A stretch of DNA of 64,000 nt from Ramlibacter tataouinensis (GCA_002427815.1 DIZF01000021.1:15867-79866); one strand, 5' to 3'. Shown: positions 29,756-38,394, counted from the first letter of the stretch. A program made the numbers and translations. The notes: generated from the sequence alone by a model not told the origin.

Positions 29756-30124
29756 CTATTGATTCAACGATCGCCAGTCCGGCGCAGATGGCGTGGCCAC
29801 AGGGCCGCTCGGCCAGCGCAGGACCAGGTCCGATTGCGGATACGCGATGCAGGGCAGGATCCAGCCTGCGGCCAATTCCTCCGGCAACAAGCCGGGCCAA
29901 TCGATGCGGTAGCTGACCTGGCCGCTCAGCAAGAGGCACATGCAGGTGCGGCAGCTGCCGTTGCGGCATGAACTCGGCATCTGGACCCCGGCCCGTGCCG
30001 CGGCATGCAGCAGCGGCTGGCCGGCGGGGACGGGAAAGCTGGGGCCTCCGCCTTCGAACCGGACCATGAAGCTCACGGCAGATACCGGAGCGCCGGCTGA
30101 GGAGTCGCGGCCGTCTTGGCTCAT
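29756..30124 (-). CDS. 2Fe-2S plant-type ferredoxin
   Basis: A 122-residue ferredoxin. Cluster ligands are C53, C58, C61 (CRNGSCRTC) and C92 (ILPCIA), the plant-type C-x4-C-x2-C...C spacing. The N-terminal 15 residues are Ser/Ala-rich and outside the fold. No oxygenase or reductase is adjacent, so the partner is unknown. It is separated from the cytochrome pair by 127 bases, so co-transcription is uncertain. The divergent GNAT starts 41 bases from its start. Confidence 0.87.
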   Translation of the reverse strand: MSQDGRDSSAGAPVSAVSFMVRFEGGGPSFPVPAGQPLLHAAARAGVQMPSSCRNGSCRTCMCLLLSGQVSYRIDWPGLLPEELAAGWILPCIAYPQSDLVLRWPSGPVATPSAPDWRSLNQ

Positions 30125-30164
30125 GGCCCATCATAATCAACGCCCCGAGATACGAACCTGCCCT

Positions 30165-30680
30165 ATGTCCAGTTATCCAGTCCGTCATGCGGTGGCCGCC
30201 GACGCCGCCCAAGTGGCCTTGGTCCACGCGAATTCATCCCATGCCGCCTACGAAGGGCTGGCGCCCGCCGGGTCCCAAAGCCTGCCGATCGAGCGACGCC
30301 GGGCCTTTTGGCGCGACGCCATCGAGTTCGGCGAGCCGCTGCTGCAGGTCGCGCTCGACGCCGACAAGGTCATCGGATTTGTCGGGTACGACCGTTCGCG
30401 CGATCCCAAGTCGAAGCCCACCACCGGTGAGATCTGGGCCCTCTATGTGGAGCCGTCGTACTGGGGTCGCGGCGCCGGCCTGGCGCTGTGGGACGCCGCG
30501 CGTGAAGGGCTGCTCGAGGAGGGCTGCACCGAGGCCACCCTGTGGATTCCACTGTGCAACGACCGCGCCCTGCGGTTCGCGGAACTGGCGGGTTTCAAGC
30601 GCGAGCTGAACAGCGCCAGGACCGCCACCGTCGGCGGGGTCAAGCTCGAGGAAATCCGTCTGCGGCGGCCGCTGGGCTGA
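30165..30680 (+). CDS. GNAT family N-acetyltransferase
   Basis: A 171-residue GNAT. The acetyl-CoA loop region is visible in EIWALYVEPSYWGRGAGLALWDAA (Q/RxxGxG/A-like WGRGAG), followed by the LWIPLCNDRALRFAELAGFKRE motif B. The start at 30165 (MSSYPVRHAVAADAAQVALVH) fits the fold; the frame continues upstream because it is antisense to the ferredoxin gene. Substrate unknown. Confidence 0.85.
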   Translation: MSSYPVRHAVAADAAQVALVHANSSHAAYEGLAPAGSQSLPIERRRAFWRDAIEFGEPLLQVALDADKVIGFVGYDRSRDPKSKPTTGEIWALYVEPSYWGRGAGLALWDAAREGLLEEGCTEATLWIPLCNDRALRFAELAGFKRELNSARTATVGGVKLEEIRLRRPLG

Positions 30681-30696
30681 GCCGGGAAGCACCACC

Positions 30697-31626
30697 ATGG
30701 CATCGAGCCTGCTCGCGCTGCTGGACGACATCGCCACCATCCTGGACGACGTCTCGCTGCTGGCGAAAGTGGCGGCCAAGAAAACCGCCGGCGTGCTGGG
30801 CGACGACCTCGCGCTCAACGCGCAGCAGGTGGCCGGCGTGCAGGCGGATCGCGAGCTGCCGGTGGTGTGGGCCGTGGCCCGGGGTTCGTTCGTCAACAAG
30901 GCGATCCTGGTCCCGGCCGCGCTGGCCATCAGTGCCTTCGCGCCGTGGGCCGTGACGCCGCTGCTGATGGTCGGCGGCGCGTTCCTGTGCTACGAGGGAT
31001 TCGAAAAGCTCGCGCACAAGTTGCTGCACAGCCGCTCGTACGACGATGCGCATCGGCAGGAACTGGCCCGCGCGCTCGCCAGCCCCGATGTGGACCTGTG
31101 CGCGATCGAGAAGGACAAGATCAAGGGCGCGGTGCGCACCGATTTCATCCTTTCCGCCGAGATCATCGCGATCACGCTGGGAACCGTGGCGGCCAGCGAG
31201 TTCGCGGTGCGGTTGGCGGTGCTGAGCGGCATTGCCGTGGTGATGACCATCGGCGTGTATGGACTGGTGGGCGCGATCGTCAAGATCGATGACTTGGGCC
31301 TGTACCTCAGCCGCCGCGCCGGCGCGCTGTCCCGGCGCACGGGCGACGCGATCCTGCGCGCCGCACCTTGGCTCATGAAGGGCCTGTCGGTGGCCGGCAC
31401 TGCGGCGATGTTCCTGGTGGGCGGCGGCATCCTGGTGCACGGCATCGCACCGCTGGACCATGCCATCGCAAGCGTTGCTGAAAACCTGGCCAAGGTGAGC
31501 CTGCCGGCCGCGAGCACGCTGCTGGCTCTGCTGATGAAGGGCCTGTCGGGCGTGGCCGCGGGCGGCGCGGTGCTCGCCGCGGTGACGCTGGCCCAGCGGC
31601 TGGCTCGACGCAAGGCCGCAGTGTGA
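30697..31626 (+). CDS. DUF808 family membrane protein
   Basis: A 309-residue protein of the DUF808/YedI family. MASSLLALLDDIATILDDVSLLAKVAAKKTAGVLGDDLALNA is the family's N-terminal signature. Four or more hydrophobic segments occur (about 70-95, 155-200, 230-250 and 270-300), so it is an inner-membrane protein. No biochemical role is established for the family. It follows the GNAT by 16 bases and overlaps the next gene by 4 (GTGA). Confidence 0.87.
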   Translation: MASSLLALLDDIATILDDVSLLAKVAAKKTAGVLGDDLALNAQQVAGVQADRELPVVWAVARGSFVNKAILVPAALAISAFAPWAVTPLLMVGGAFLCYEGFEKLAHKLLHSRSYDDAHRQELARALASPDVDLCAIEKDKIKGAVRTDFILSAEIIAITLGTVAASEFAVRLAVLSGIAVVMTIGVYGLVGAIVKIDDLGLYLSRRAGALSRRTGDAILRAAPWLMKGLSVAGTAAMFLVGGGILVHGIAPLDHAIASVAENLAKVSLPAASTLLALLMKGLSGVAAGGAVLAAVTLAQRLARRKAAV

Positions 31627-32768
31627 CCAATCCGGCCCTGCTGGAGTGGAGCGAAGGCGGCGCGCAGTACCAGGCCCGCTGGCGCTCGGAAGCCGGTGTG
31701 GCGCCGCCCAAGAGGGTGCAAGCAGTCGATGACACCTTGTCCGCCGATGCGGCCTACCGGCTCGCCAGCGAGGGCGTGGGCCTGCTTTGGCGCAGCGACT
31801 TCAACAACGCCCGGCAACTGCTGCAGGCTCTGGGGCGGCGTGCCGATCGCAAGCCGCGCAAGCCGCCCGCGCCGCCATCGTCGGCGGTCGAGGCTTTCCA
31901 TCTGCACCGGCAGGCCCAGGGCCAGCGCTCCCGGGTGCTCGGCAAGTTGCTGGTCGCACTGGAAGGCGACTATCGCATCGCGCTGCCCCGTGCCCCCGAT
32001 TTGCGCCAGGCCTGCCGCGAAGCCTGGGGACCAGCGGATGGCCAGCCCTCGGTCGTGTCCCTGCGCGAACTGCTGGGCCTGGTCGGCGCGCATGAGTGGC
32101 GCAAGAAGGGGCTCGAGGTACCGGCCCTCGGGCCGCCACCGGACAATCGCATCCATCCGCACTACGGCGTGTTCTCGCCGGTGCGCGGCGAATACCTGGA
32201 TCTCGTGGCCGGCGCGCCCCTGCCTGCCAGCGATCTCGCCTTCGACATCGGTACCGGAACCGGCGTGCTCGCAGCCGTGCTGGCGCGCCGCGGCGTGCGG
32301 CATGTGATCGCCACCGACCAGGACGAGCGCGCGCTGGCCTGCGCCCGCGACAACATCCAACGGCTCGGGTTGGGTGCGCAGGTCGAGGTGGTGCGGGCCG
32401 ATCTGTTTCCGCCGGGGCAGGCGCCCCTGGTGGTCTGCAACCCGCCGTGGCTGCCCGCGCGGCCGAGTTCGCCGCTCGAACACGCGATCTACGATCCGGA
32501 CAGCCGCATGCTGCGCGGCTTTCTCGGCGGGCTGGCCGGGCACCTGGCGGCGGGCGGGGAAGGGTGGCTGATCATCTCGGATCTGGCCGAACATCTCGGC
32601 TTGCGCGAGCCGGGCGAGCTGGCCGGCCTGATCGAAGCGGCGGGCCTGCGGGTGGTGGGGCGCAGCGACGTGTGGCCGCGCCATCCGAAGGCGGGCGATC
32701 CGCACGATCCACTGCATTCGGCCCGCGCCCGCGAAGTCACTTCGCTGTGGCGCCTGGCACGGCGCTGA
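31623..32768 (+). CDS. class I SAM-dependent methyltransferase (NPPW type)
   Basis: A 381-residue methyltransferase. Motif I is FDIGTGTGVLAAVLARRG (about 200-217), with acidic DQDE after it and motif IV NPPWLPARP, the N6-adenine or N5-glutamine class signature seen in HemK/PrmC and rRNA methyltransferases. The first 180 residues form an uncharacterised N-terminal region that may bind substrate. The target is not predictable from sequence. The GTG start overlaps the DUF808 stop. Confidence 0.82.
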   Translation: MTNPALLEWSEGGAQYQARWRSEAGVAPPKRVQAVDDTLSADAAYRLASEGVGLLWRSDFNNARQLLQALGRRADRKPRKPPAPPSSAVEAFHLHRQAQGQRSRVLGKLLVALEGDYRIALPRAPDLRQACREAWGPADGQPSVVSLRELLGLVGAHEWRKKGLEVPALGPPPDNRIHPHYGVFSPVRGEYLDLVAGAPLPASDLAFDIGTGTGVLAAVLARRGVRHVIATDQDERALACARDNIQRLGLGAQVEVVRADLFPPGQAPLVVCNPPWLPARPSSPLEHAIYDPDSRMLRGFLGGLAGHLAAGGEGWLIISDLAEHLGLREPGELAGLIEAAGLRVVGRSDVWPRHPKAGDPHDPLHSARAREVTSLWRLARR

Positions 32769-32969
32769 GGGCGGGCTTCCCGCAGGCACCGCCCTGCGTG
32801 TTCCGGTGTTCCCGGCCAGCAACCTTGAACATCCGCGGCGTCTCCGAGGCCGAGACCGCTCACGAATAGGCGTCGTCCTACGCCGGCTCGGGCGATAGTC
32901 GGATAGGGGGCCACTGCTGGGACACCGAAGATCGCATCAACAAGCGATTACTTTCCCGGGACTCTCTCC

Positions 32970-33140
32970 ATGACCGATTCGCAACCGTTACAGGCGTCGA
33001 CCTCATCCGGCGCATATGCCGACATCGTCCCGCCGCCGGGCGAGGACGAGGTCATCCTCGGCTGGGAGTGCGCCAACCCGGCCCTGCAGATCGAGCGCTG
33101 GGGCCAGGACGTCCCGGCCGCAGCCGAGGAGTCCTGCTGA
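32970..33140 (+). CDS. candidate 56-residue protein ending in cysteine
   Basis: A short frame from ATG 32970 to TGA 33138-33140 in a gap otherwise without genes. From codon 17 on, almost every third base is G or C, as in true genes here, while both flanks lose that bias. The peptide is acidic and Ala/Pro-rich, contains PPPGEDEVILGWECANP, and ends in Cys. There is no signal peptide and no clear ribosome site. Homology could not be checked; it may be a real small protein or chance. Confidence 0.4.
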   Translation: MTDSQPLQASTSSGAYADIVPPPGEDEVILGWECANPALQIERWGQDVPAAAEESC

Positions 33141-33186
33141 GCAGCAACTCGTGACGGTGGGCGGGTTTGCCCGCTTTCGGCCCGTC

Positions 33187-33627
33187 TCAGATCGATTGCC
33201 AGTGGTTTTCCGCGACCACACAACCGCTGATGCGCCATGAGGCATCGGGCTGCTGCTCCAGCGCGAACAGTGCCAGCCACGATTTGGCGTCGGTATCGGT
33301 GATCTCCACCGGTTGGAGCACTTGGCCTGCGTCCTGCTCGGGCTTGTGGAAGGTGACGGCGGCGGGACGGTACACCATCGGATACGCGCCCCGCACCAGT
33401 GCCAGGAACAGGCCCGATGCGCCGATGGCTTCGCGCACCGCCGGAGTGGCGGTCTCGAACGCACGATCCGCGTCGTCTTCGGCAAAGGCCTCCAGTTGGG
33501 CCACGATGACGCCCTGGATTTTTTGCGCTTCGGTTTCGGGAACCGGCCCGGCGGTGGCCTCGGTCAACGATGAGGCCGCCAATGCAAACGCCATCATCGA
33601 GAAAAAGCGAATGAAGAGCGGGCTCAC
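33187..33627 (-). CDS. exported DUF4864-like protein
   Basis: A 146-residue protein with an N-terminal hydrophobic signal-like segment (SPLFIRFFSMMAFALAAS). The body has the DUF4864 pattern: IQGVIVAQLEAFAEDDADRAFETA near residue 40, ALVRGAYPMVYRPA, and a closing tryptophan region WRISGCVVAE. The GTG start at 33627 is chosen because a GGAGG site lies just upstream; the open frame continues further without that. The function of the family is unknown. Confidence 0.72.
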   Translation of the reverse strand: MSPLFIRFFSMMAFALAASSLTEATAGPVPETEAQKIQGVIVAQLEAFAEDDADRAFETATPAVREAIGASGLFLALVRGAYPMVYRPAAVTFHKPEQDAGQVLQPVEITDTDAKSWLALFALEQQPDASWRISGCVVAENHWQSI

Positions 33628-33791
33628 CGGGCGCCTCCGGGAGTTGCAAGCCCAGCGTACTGCCCCGGCCGGTGCCCGAGGTGTAGGCCGACAGCGCACC
33701 ACAGCGTCGGACGCCGCAACAGGCTTCTTGCAGACCGCGGCTCCGCAGCCTGCGCCAGTCGCTGTTGTGCCCGAGCCGACCGGCACCCGCT

Positions 33792-34775
33792 TCAGCGGTT
33801 GCCGGTCTTCGTTTGAGCGATGCGCTGCAGGATCAGCTGCCGGGTCGCCCGCACATCGGCCGCGAACGGGCCATCCGGATCCGACACCCTTTCGATTTGT
33901 GCCAGCGCCTCCGCCTGATGGCCCTGATCAGACAGCGTTTGCGCCAGGTTGTTGGCGACGATCACCGATTGCGGGTGCCGCTGCTTTGCCTCGCGCAGCA
34001 CCGTCGCTGCCTGGTCGAGGGCGCCCCGCAAATAGTACTCATTGGCCAGCCCGATGGCTGCCGGCAGGTTGTCGGGCCAGCGCTTGAGCGCGGCGGCGTA
34101 AGCCCGCGTAGCCGAGTCGCCTTTGTCGACCCGCGCCATCGCGAGCACGGCCGCCATCCAGCCATCTTCCGTCGCGGTGACCGGTATGCGGTCGGGCGGG
34201 GTCACCACCATTGCCCAGTAGTTGCTCTTCATCCAGCTGCGTTCGAACGCAGTGAAGGGCATCTCCTGGCGCGGCTGCGTCCCGGATCGCAACCATATGG
34301 TCCCCGATGGGTAGTCGAAGCCATTGACGACCGCGTAGTGCCACTGCGTGAACATCAGCCCGACGTCCTGGAGCACGATCACAGGGTTGCCAGCGGCCAC
34401 TTCGCGCAGCAGATCCGGATAGCGCGGCGCCAGCGGGTAGGCAATCCGCCCATAGCGCCGCGGGGCCGCCAGCATCTCGATCTGCAGGCTGCCCTGGCGC
34501 GCCGGCAGGAACACCTGGGAGACCAGCGGCTCGGGCGTGACGGGCACGCCGCTGTTCGACAGCACGGTGGCCAGCGCGGCGGGCCCGCACTGGTAGTCCT
34601 TCTGAGGGAAGAACGGGACCGAGGTGAGTTCGACGGTTTGTGGCACGCCTTGCGGCCAGCCGGTGCGCAGCCTGATGGTCTGCGGCACCAGTTGCGCGCA
34701 GCCCGCCAGCAAGGCGAGCAGCAGCCAGCCGCAAAGACCCGCGCAAAGTCGCGCCCTGCGGGACGTTTCGCTCAT
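33792..34775 (-). CDS. PA2778-family cysteine peptidase, lipoprotein
   Basis: A 327-residue lipoprotein-like protein: signal ending in the lipobox LAGC (about 23-26). A C39-like papain fold follows, with the catalytic Cys in YQCGPAALATVL and the His in QWHYAVVNGF. The C-terminal half (about 200-320) reads as tetratricopeptide-like helices (YYLRGALDQAATVLREAKQRHP). Family members pair with PA2779-type membrane proteins, as here, where the partner ends 16 bases upstream. Likely envelope-located; substrate unknown. Confidence 0.87.
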   Translation of the reverse strand: MSETSRRARLCAGLCGWLLLALLAGCAQLVPQTIRLRTGWPQGVPQTVELTSVPFFPQKDYQCGPAALATVLSNSGVPVTPEPLVSQVFLPARQGSLQIEMLAAPRRYGRIAYPLAPRYPDLLREVAAGNPVIVLQDVGLMFTQWHYAVVNGFDYPSGTIWLRSGTQPRQEMPFTAFERSWMKSNYWAMVVTPPDRIPVTATEDGWMAAVLAMARVDKGDSATRAYAAALKRWPDNLPAAIGLANEYYLRGALDQAATVLREAKQRHPQSVIVANNLAQTLSDQGHQAEALAQIERVSDPDGPFAADVRATRQLILQRIAQTKTGNR

Positions 34776-34791
34776 CCAGCCATTCCGCCGC

Positions 34792-35148
34792 TTACTTGCG
34801 GAAAGCGTAGTACCAGATCGCGGCCGCGATCAGTACCACTGCCACCCAGCCCCACGCGCTCATGGCGCCGGCCGGTGCCGTCTGAATGTCCTGCGCCATC
34901 GCCTGGACCTCCTCATCAGTCATCGCGGCGACGCGAGCGCGGGCCATGGCGGGGTCGATCCCCTGCGCCTGGAGCTGGGCGACCGTGTCGGCGCGATCCA
35001 GGACGCTCAGTACCATCCCCCGGTCGACCGGTGCGGTGTTTGCCGCACGGTCGGCACCAATCATCCCGGCATTGGCGGTCTGGAACGACAGAGCCAACAG
35101 GGATACAACCAGGGCGCGGCAGGTCATCTTCTTCATCGTGGATTTCAT
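34792..35148 (-). CDS. PA2779-family membrane protein
   Basis: A 118-residue protein with an N-terminal signal (ALVVSLLALSFQTANA) and a C-terminal transmembrane segment (GWVAVVLIAAAIWYYAFRK). Between them is a helical, acidic region (VLDRADTVAQLQAQGIDPAMARARVAAMTDEEVQAMAQDI) typical of the PA2779 family. It immediately precedes the PA2778-type peptidase, with which it is almost always paired. Function unknown. A consensus-like promoter lies upstream. Confidence 0.88.
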   Translation of the reverse strand: MKSTMKKMTCRALVVSLLALSFQTANAGMIGADRAANTAPVDRGMVLSVLDRADTVAQLQAQGIDPAMARARVAAMTDEEVQAMAQDIQTAPAGAMSAWGWVAVVLIAAAIWYYAFRK

Positions 35149-35216
35149 CTTCAGCTCCTAGGATTGGGGTTAAGGGATTGGCTCGCGCCGGCAGCGACAC
35201 GCCAGCACGACGGACC

Positions 35217-35245
35217 AATATACGCGCGCACTTCCCGCTTGTCTG
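35217..35245 (-). promoter_or_regulatory. candidate promoter of the PA2779-PA2778 unit
   Basis: On the minus strand CAGACA (35245-35240) and TATATT (35222-35217) are separated by 17 bases, matching four and five positions of the sigma-70 hexamers. It lies 69 bases before the PA2779-type start. No operator is apparent. Confidence 0.45.
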
Positions 35246-35305
35246 CAGTTTGTGCAGCGCCTGCCCTCAGGTCAGCGTCACAAAATGCTACAAGGAAGCG
35301 CGGCG

Positions 35306-35548
35306 CTACCGGGGTCCCCTGGAGCGCCCACTCCCGCAGCCTTTGCATTGAGCGCATTCGCTGCAGGCGCTCGCTGTTGCCAGCTTCGCTTGCAAGCGCT
35401 GCGCCCCGGACTCGCCCAGTCCTGAGCGCCTCGCGAATCGTGCCAGGCGCCCCGCGGCGGCGCGGCGCAACGTCGCCGGCATCAACGCCCACACACTGTA
35501 GAGCAGCGCCCCACTGACGAGGAGGCCGACGATGAGGTATTGAATCAT
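35306..35548 (-). CDS. DUF6587-like small membrane protein linked to feoB
   Basis: An 80-residue protein with one N-terminal transmembrane helix (IQYLIVGLLVSGALLYSVWALMP), a basic middle and a cysteine-rich tail (ACSECAQCKGCG, four Cys). It starts 20 bases after the feoB stop on the same strand, a placement repeatedly seen for this family in Burkholderiales. The Cys cluster could bind iron or another metal; that is inference from position and sequence. It may replace FeoC. Confidence 0.75.
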   Translation of the reverse strand: MIQYLIVGLLVSGALLYSVWALMPATLRRAAAGRLARFARRSGLGESGAQRLQAKLATASACSECAQCKGCGSGRSRGPR

Positions 35549-35567
35549 CTGGTGTTCCTTGCGGTCG

Positions 35568-37436
35568 TCAAAGGCCGAAAGCCAGCGCCACCCGGTAGGT
35601 GAGCAGGGATGCGATGTAAGCCAGCGCGAACAGGTAGCCGGCCATCATGAGCGGGTAACGCCAGGAGTTGGTCTCGCGTTTGACCGCAGCCAGCGTCGAG
35701 ATGCATTGCGGTGCGAACACATACCAGGCGAGCAGTGACAGCGCGGTGGCGACTGACCAGCTGGCACCCAGCATCGGCGCCAGTTGCTCGGCCACGTTGT
35801 TGCCCGCGGCGGACAGGGCGTAGACGGTTCCCAGCGCCCCGACCGCCACTTCACGGGCGGCGAGTCCCGGAATCAGCGCGATGCAGATCTGCCAGTTGAA
35901 ACCGATCGGCCGGAACAGCGGTTCGAGTGCATGGCCGAGCATGCCGGCAAAGCTGTACTGGATCGCCGGTCCTGCGGCCCCGGCCGGCGGTGCCGGGAAG
36001 CTGGAGATGAACCACAGCACGATCATCAGCGCCAGGATGATGCTGCCCACGCGCTTGATGAAGATACGGGCGCGTTCCAGCAGGCCCTGGCCCAGGTTGC
36101 GAAGGTTGGGCATCCGGTAGGTCGGCAGCTCCATCAGCAACGGCGCCGGCGAAGCGTTGCTGCGCAGTCGCTTGAAGCCCCACGCGACGCCCATGGCCGA
36201 AACGATTCCCGCCAGGTACAGCGAGAACAACACCACGCCCTGCAGGTTGAAGAATCCCGCCACCTGGCGCTGCGGGATGAAGGCGCCGATCAGCAGCGCA
36301 TACACCGGCAGCCGTGCCGAGCAGGTCATCAGCGGGGCGATCATGATGGTCACCAGCCGGTCGCGCCAGCTGCTGATGGTGCGGGTGGCCATCACACCGG
36401 GGATGGCGCAGGCGAAGCTCGACAGCAGCGGGATAAAAGAGCGTCCCGAAAGCCCGACCGATCCCATCACCCGATCGAGCAGGAAGGCGGCGCGTGGCAG
36501 GTAGCCCGAATCCTCCAGAGCCAGGATGAACAGGAACAGGATCAGGATCTGCGGCAGGAACACCAGCACGCCCCCGGCGCCGGCGATGACGCCGTCCACC
36601 AGCAGGCTGCGCAGCATGCCTTCGGGCATGGCGCCCTGAAGCAGCGCGCCCAGCGCCTGCATTCCGGACTTGATCGCCTCCATCGGCCACTGTGCCCAGC
36701 TGAACACCGCCTGGAACATCAGGAACAGCAGCACGGCCAGGATCGGCAGGCCCCAGATCGGGTGCAGCACGACAGCATCAATCGCATCGTCCAGGCGCGT
36801 GTCGACCTGGGGCTCGTGCACCGCGGCCCGCAGGATGCGGCGCACCTCCTGCTGCGTCTGCACCACCTCCTCCAGCGTGGGCGCAATCCATTCGACGCGC
36901 TGGGGCTGCAAGGGCGGCACATGCGAATCGAGCTGGGCGACCAATGCCTTGGCGCCTTCGCTGCGCACGCCGATGGTTTCCACGACCGGCATGCCGAGCT
37001 CGCGCTCCAGCGCCGCGCGGTCGATGCGGATTCCGCGCCGTTGTGCCAGGTCGCTCATGTTGAGTGCCACCACGATCGGCACGCCGAGCTTGCGTGCTTC
37101 CAGCACCAGCCGCAGGTTGAGTTTGAGATTGCTCGCGTCCGTCACACAGACCAGCAGTTCGGGCATGCCGACGTCGGCGCGCATGCCGGTCACCACGTCG
37201 CGCGTGATCGCCTCATCGGCGCTCAGCGGGTTGAGGCTGTACGCGCCCGGCAAATCGAGAATCCGCACCTGCCGGCCGGACGGCGTGCGCATCAGGCCTT
37301 CCTTGCGCTCCACGGTCACACCGGCATAGTTGGCCACTTTCTGGCGGCTGCCGGTCAGCAGGTTGAACAGCGCTGTCTTGCCGCAGTTGGGATTGCCGAG
37401 CAGGGCAACGTTCAGGTCCAGGGGTAGCGTGTGCAT
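35568..37436 (-). CDS. feoB: ferrous iron transporter FeoB
   Basis: A 622-residue GTPase-coupled ferrous iron importer in the inner membrane. The G domain has G1 GNPNCGKTALFN, G3 DLPGAYSLNP and G4 NMSD. The membrane part holds the two Gate motifs around GIPAVMATRTI-like FACAIPGVMATRTISSWRDR and YVFAPQCISTLAAVKRE, and about 8-10 hydrophobic segments. It is shorter than E. coli FeoB (773) but in the normal range for the group. Operon order is feoA-feoB-DUF6587-like, under a Fur-type box. Confidence 0.97.
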   Translation of the reverse strand: MHTLPLDLNVALLGNPNCGKTALFNLLTGSRQKVANYAGVTVERKEGLMRTPSGRQVRILDLPGAYSLNPLSADEAITRDVVTGMRADVGMPELLVCVTDASNLKLNLRLVLEARKLGVPIVVALNMSDLAQRRGIRIDRAALERELGMPVVETIGVRSEGAKALVAQLDSHVPPLQPQRVEWIAPTLEEVVQTQQEVRRILRAAVHEPQVDTRLDDAIDAVVLHPIWGLPILAVLLFLMFQAVFSWAQWPMEAIKSGMQALGALLQGAMPEGMLRSLLVDGVIAGAGGVLVFLPQILILFLFILALEDSGYLPRAAFLLDRVMGSVGLSGRSFIPLLSSFACAIPGVMATRTISSWRDRLVTIMIAPLMTCSARLPVYALLIGAFIPQRQVAGFFNLQGVVLFSLYLAGIVSAMGVAWGFKRLRSNASPAPLLMELPTYRMPNLRNLGQGLLERARIFIKRVGSIILALMIVLWFISSFPAPPAGAAGPAIQYSFAGMLGHALEPLFRPIGFNWQICIALIPGLAAREVAVGALGTVYALSAAGNNVAEQLAPMLGASWSVATALSLLAWYVFAPQCISTLAAVKRETNSWRYPLMMAGYLFALAYIASLLTYRVALAFGL

Positions 37437-37439
37437 GGG

Positions 37440-37691
37440 CTAGGGCCTGTCGATCTGGACAAACGCCGCTTCGAAACGGCGCAGGGCGAAGGTGGTGTGG
37501 CCCAACCGCACGGCGATGGGCTCGTTGCCGGGCTGGCCGCGGGCAATCACGCGCACCGGTTCGCCCGGCAGAAAACCGATTTCGATCAGTCGCAGCACCA
37601 GCTCCGGATCCTGGCCCGGTAGCGGGGCCAGGACGCCCGCCACGGTGCCTGCGGTACCGGCGCGCAAACTGCTCAGGGGAACGGTTGCCAT
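37440..37691 (-). CDS. feoA: ferrous iron transport protein A
   Basis: An 83-residue SH3-like cytosolic protein that assists FeoB. LRLIEIGFLPGEPVRVIARGQ and RLGHTTFALRRFEAAFVQI are FeoA-typical. The ATG at 37691 (MATVPLSSLRAG) is preferred: GAGGAG lies just before it, whereas the upstream in-frame TTG has none. A Fur-type box lies 41 bases upstream; feoB follows 3 bases after the stop. Confidence 0.93.
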   Translation of the reverse strand: MATVPLSSLRAGTAGTVAGVLAPLPGQDPELVLRLIEIGFLPGEPVRVIARGQPGNEPIAVRLGHTTFALRRFEAAFVQIDRP

Positions 37692-37731
37692 CTCACTCCT
37701 CAAACGGGTCGCACTTGCGATCTAACGGGAA

Positions 37732-37746
37732 TGAGAATAATTCTAA
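37732..37746. promoter_or_regulatory. Fur-type box upstream of feoAB
   Basis: TGAGAAT-A-ATTCTAA is a 7-1-7 inverted repeat with six of seven arm positions matching, in the form of the Fur operator (TGATAAT-n-ATTATCA). It sits in the only AT-rich part of the gap before feoA. Iron-dependent repression is the family expectation and is inferred here. Confidence 0.65.
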
Positions 37747-37872
37747 ATTAGATTGGCGAACATGACGCTGCTCAAATCCAGGCCACATTTCCGGGGTCAA
37801 CCCACCTTGCGCACGCTTTCCAGGCTACCCATCCTTGACGGATGGCGCCGGACCCGACCCGGCGGGATGGGC

Positions 37873-38232
37873 CTAGATCACCGGGGTGTCCTTGCGGATG
37901 GTCTCGCGGTCGCGGTGCTGGTGGCGGTCGAGCTTGCCAAGGGTGTGCTCGAGCAGCTTGACCAGCTTCTGCGTCGCCCCGCGGAATGCCTCATCCTGGG
38001 TCTCGCCATGGTGGTTGACGGCCAGCGGATCGTGGCCGTGGAGCCGGGCTTCCAGCATGCAGCGCCGGTCCGCGGCGCCTTTCCTGCCGCTGTTCGCGTC
38101 GCTCAGTTGCACCTCGATGCGGGTGATCTCTTGCTTGAACCGGGCCAGCGACTCGTTCAGGAACTCATCGGCCCAGCGATCCAGGGTTTCCTTGTTCTCG
38201 ATGCCGTTGCTGGTATTCACTTGCACTTGCAT
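37873..38232 (-). CDS. HPF/RaiA-family ribosome-associated protein
   Basis: A 119-residue protein of the ribosome hibernation/inhibitor fold (beta-alpha-beta-beta-beta-alpha). The central strands show ITRIEVQLSDANSGRKG and a Cys-containing MLEARLHGHDPLAVNH; the end helix carries the basic run LDRHQHRDR. It resembles short hibernation-promoting factors and would bind the 30S A/P region in stress. The ATG at 38232 follows an AAAGGA site. It is divergent from the esterase gene. HPF versus a sigma-54-modulation paralogue cannot be told apart here. Confidence 0.8.
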   Translation of the reverse strand: MQVQVNTSNGIENKETLDRWADEFLNESLARFKQEITRIEVQLSDANSGRKGAADRRCMLEARLHGHDPLAVNHHGETQDEAFRGATQKLVKLLEHTLGKLDRHQHRDRETIRKDTPVI

Positions 38233-38394
38233 GGCTGGGAATCCTTTCGTTGCTGTCTTCAGTCTGGGGGCGCCGTGCCCACGGCTCTGTAGGAGAGGGC
38301 CTCCAAGATGGTGTCGGACGGATTGGGGTGCGCTGAGCAGCTCGCATGGCGTGGCATAGCCGGTATGCTGCGCCTTCTTCGGAGAAACACTGCA

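Noticed and set aside
34792..37436. One transcript covering feoAB, the DUF6587-like gene and PA2779-PA2778
   Set aside because: A 157-base gap with a good promoter (35217-35245) separates the two groups, so I treat them as separate units, though read-through is possible.
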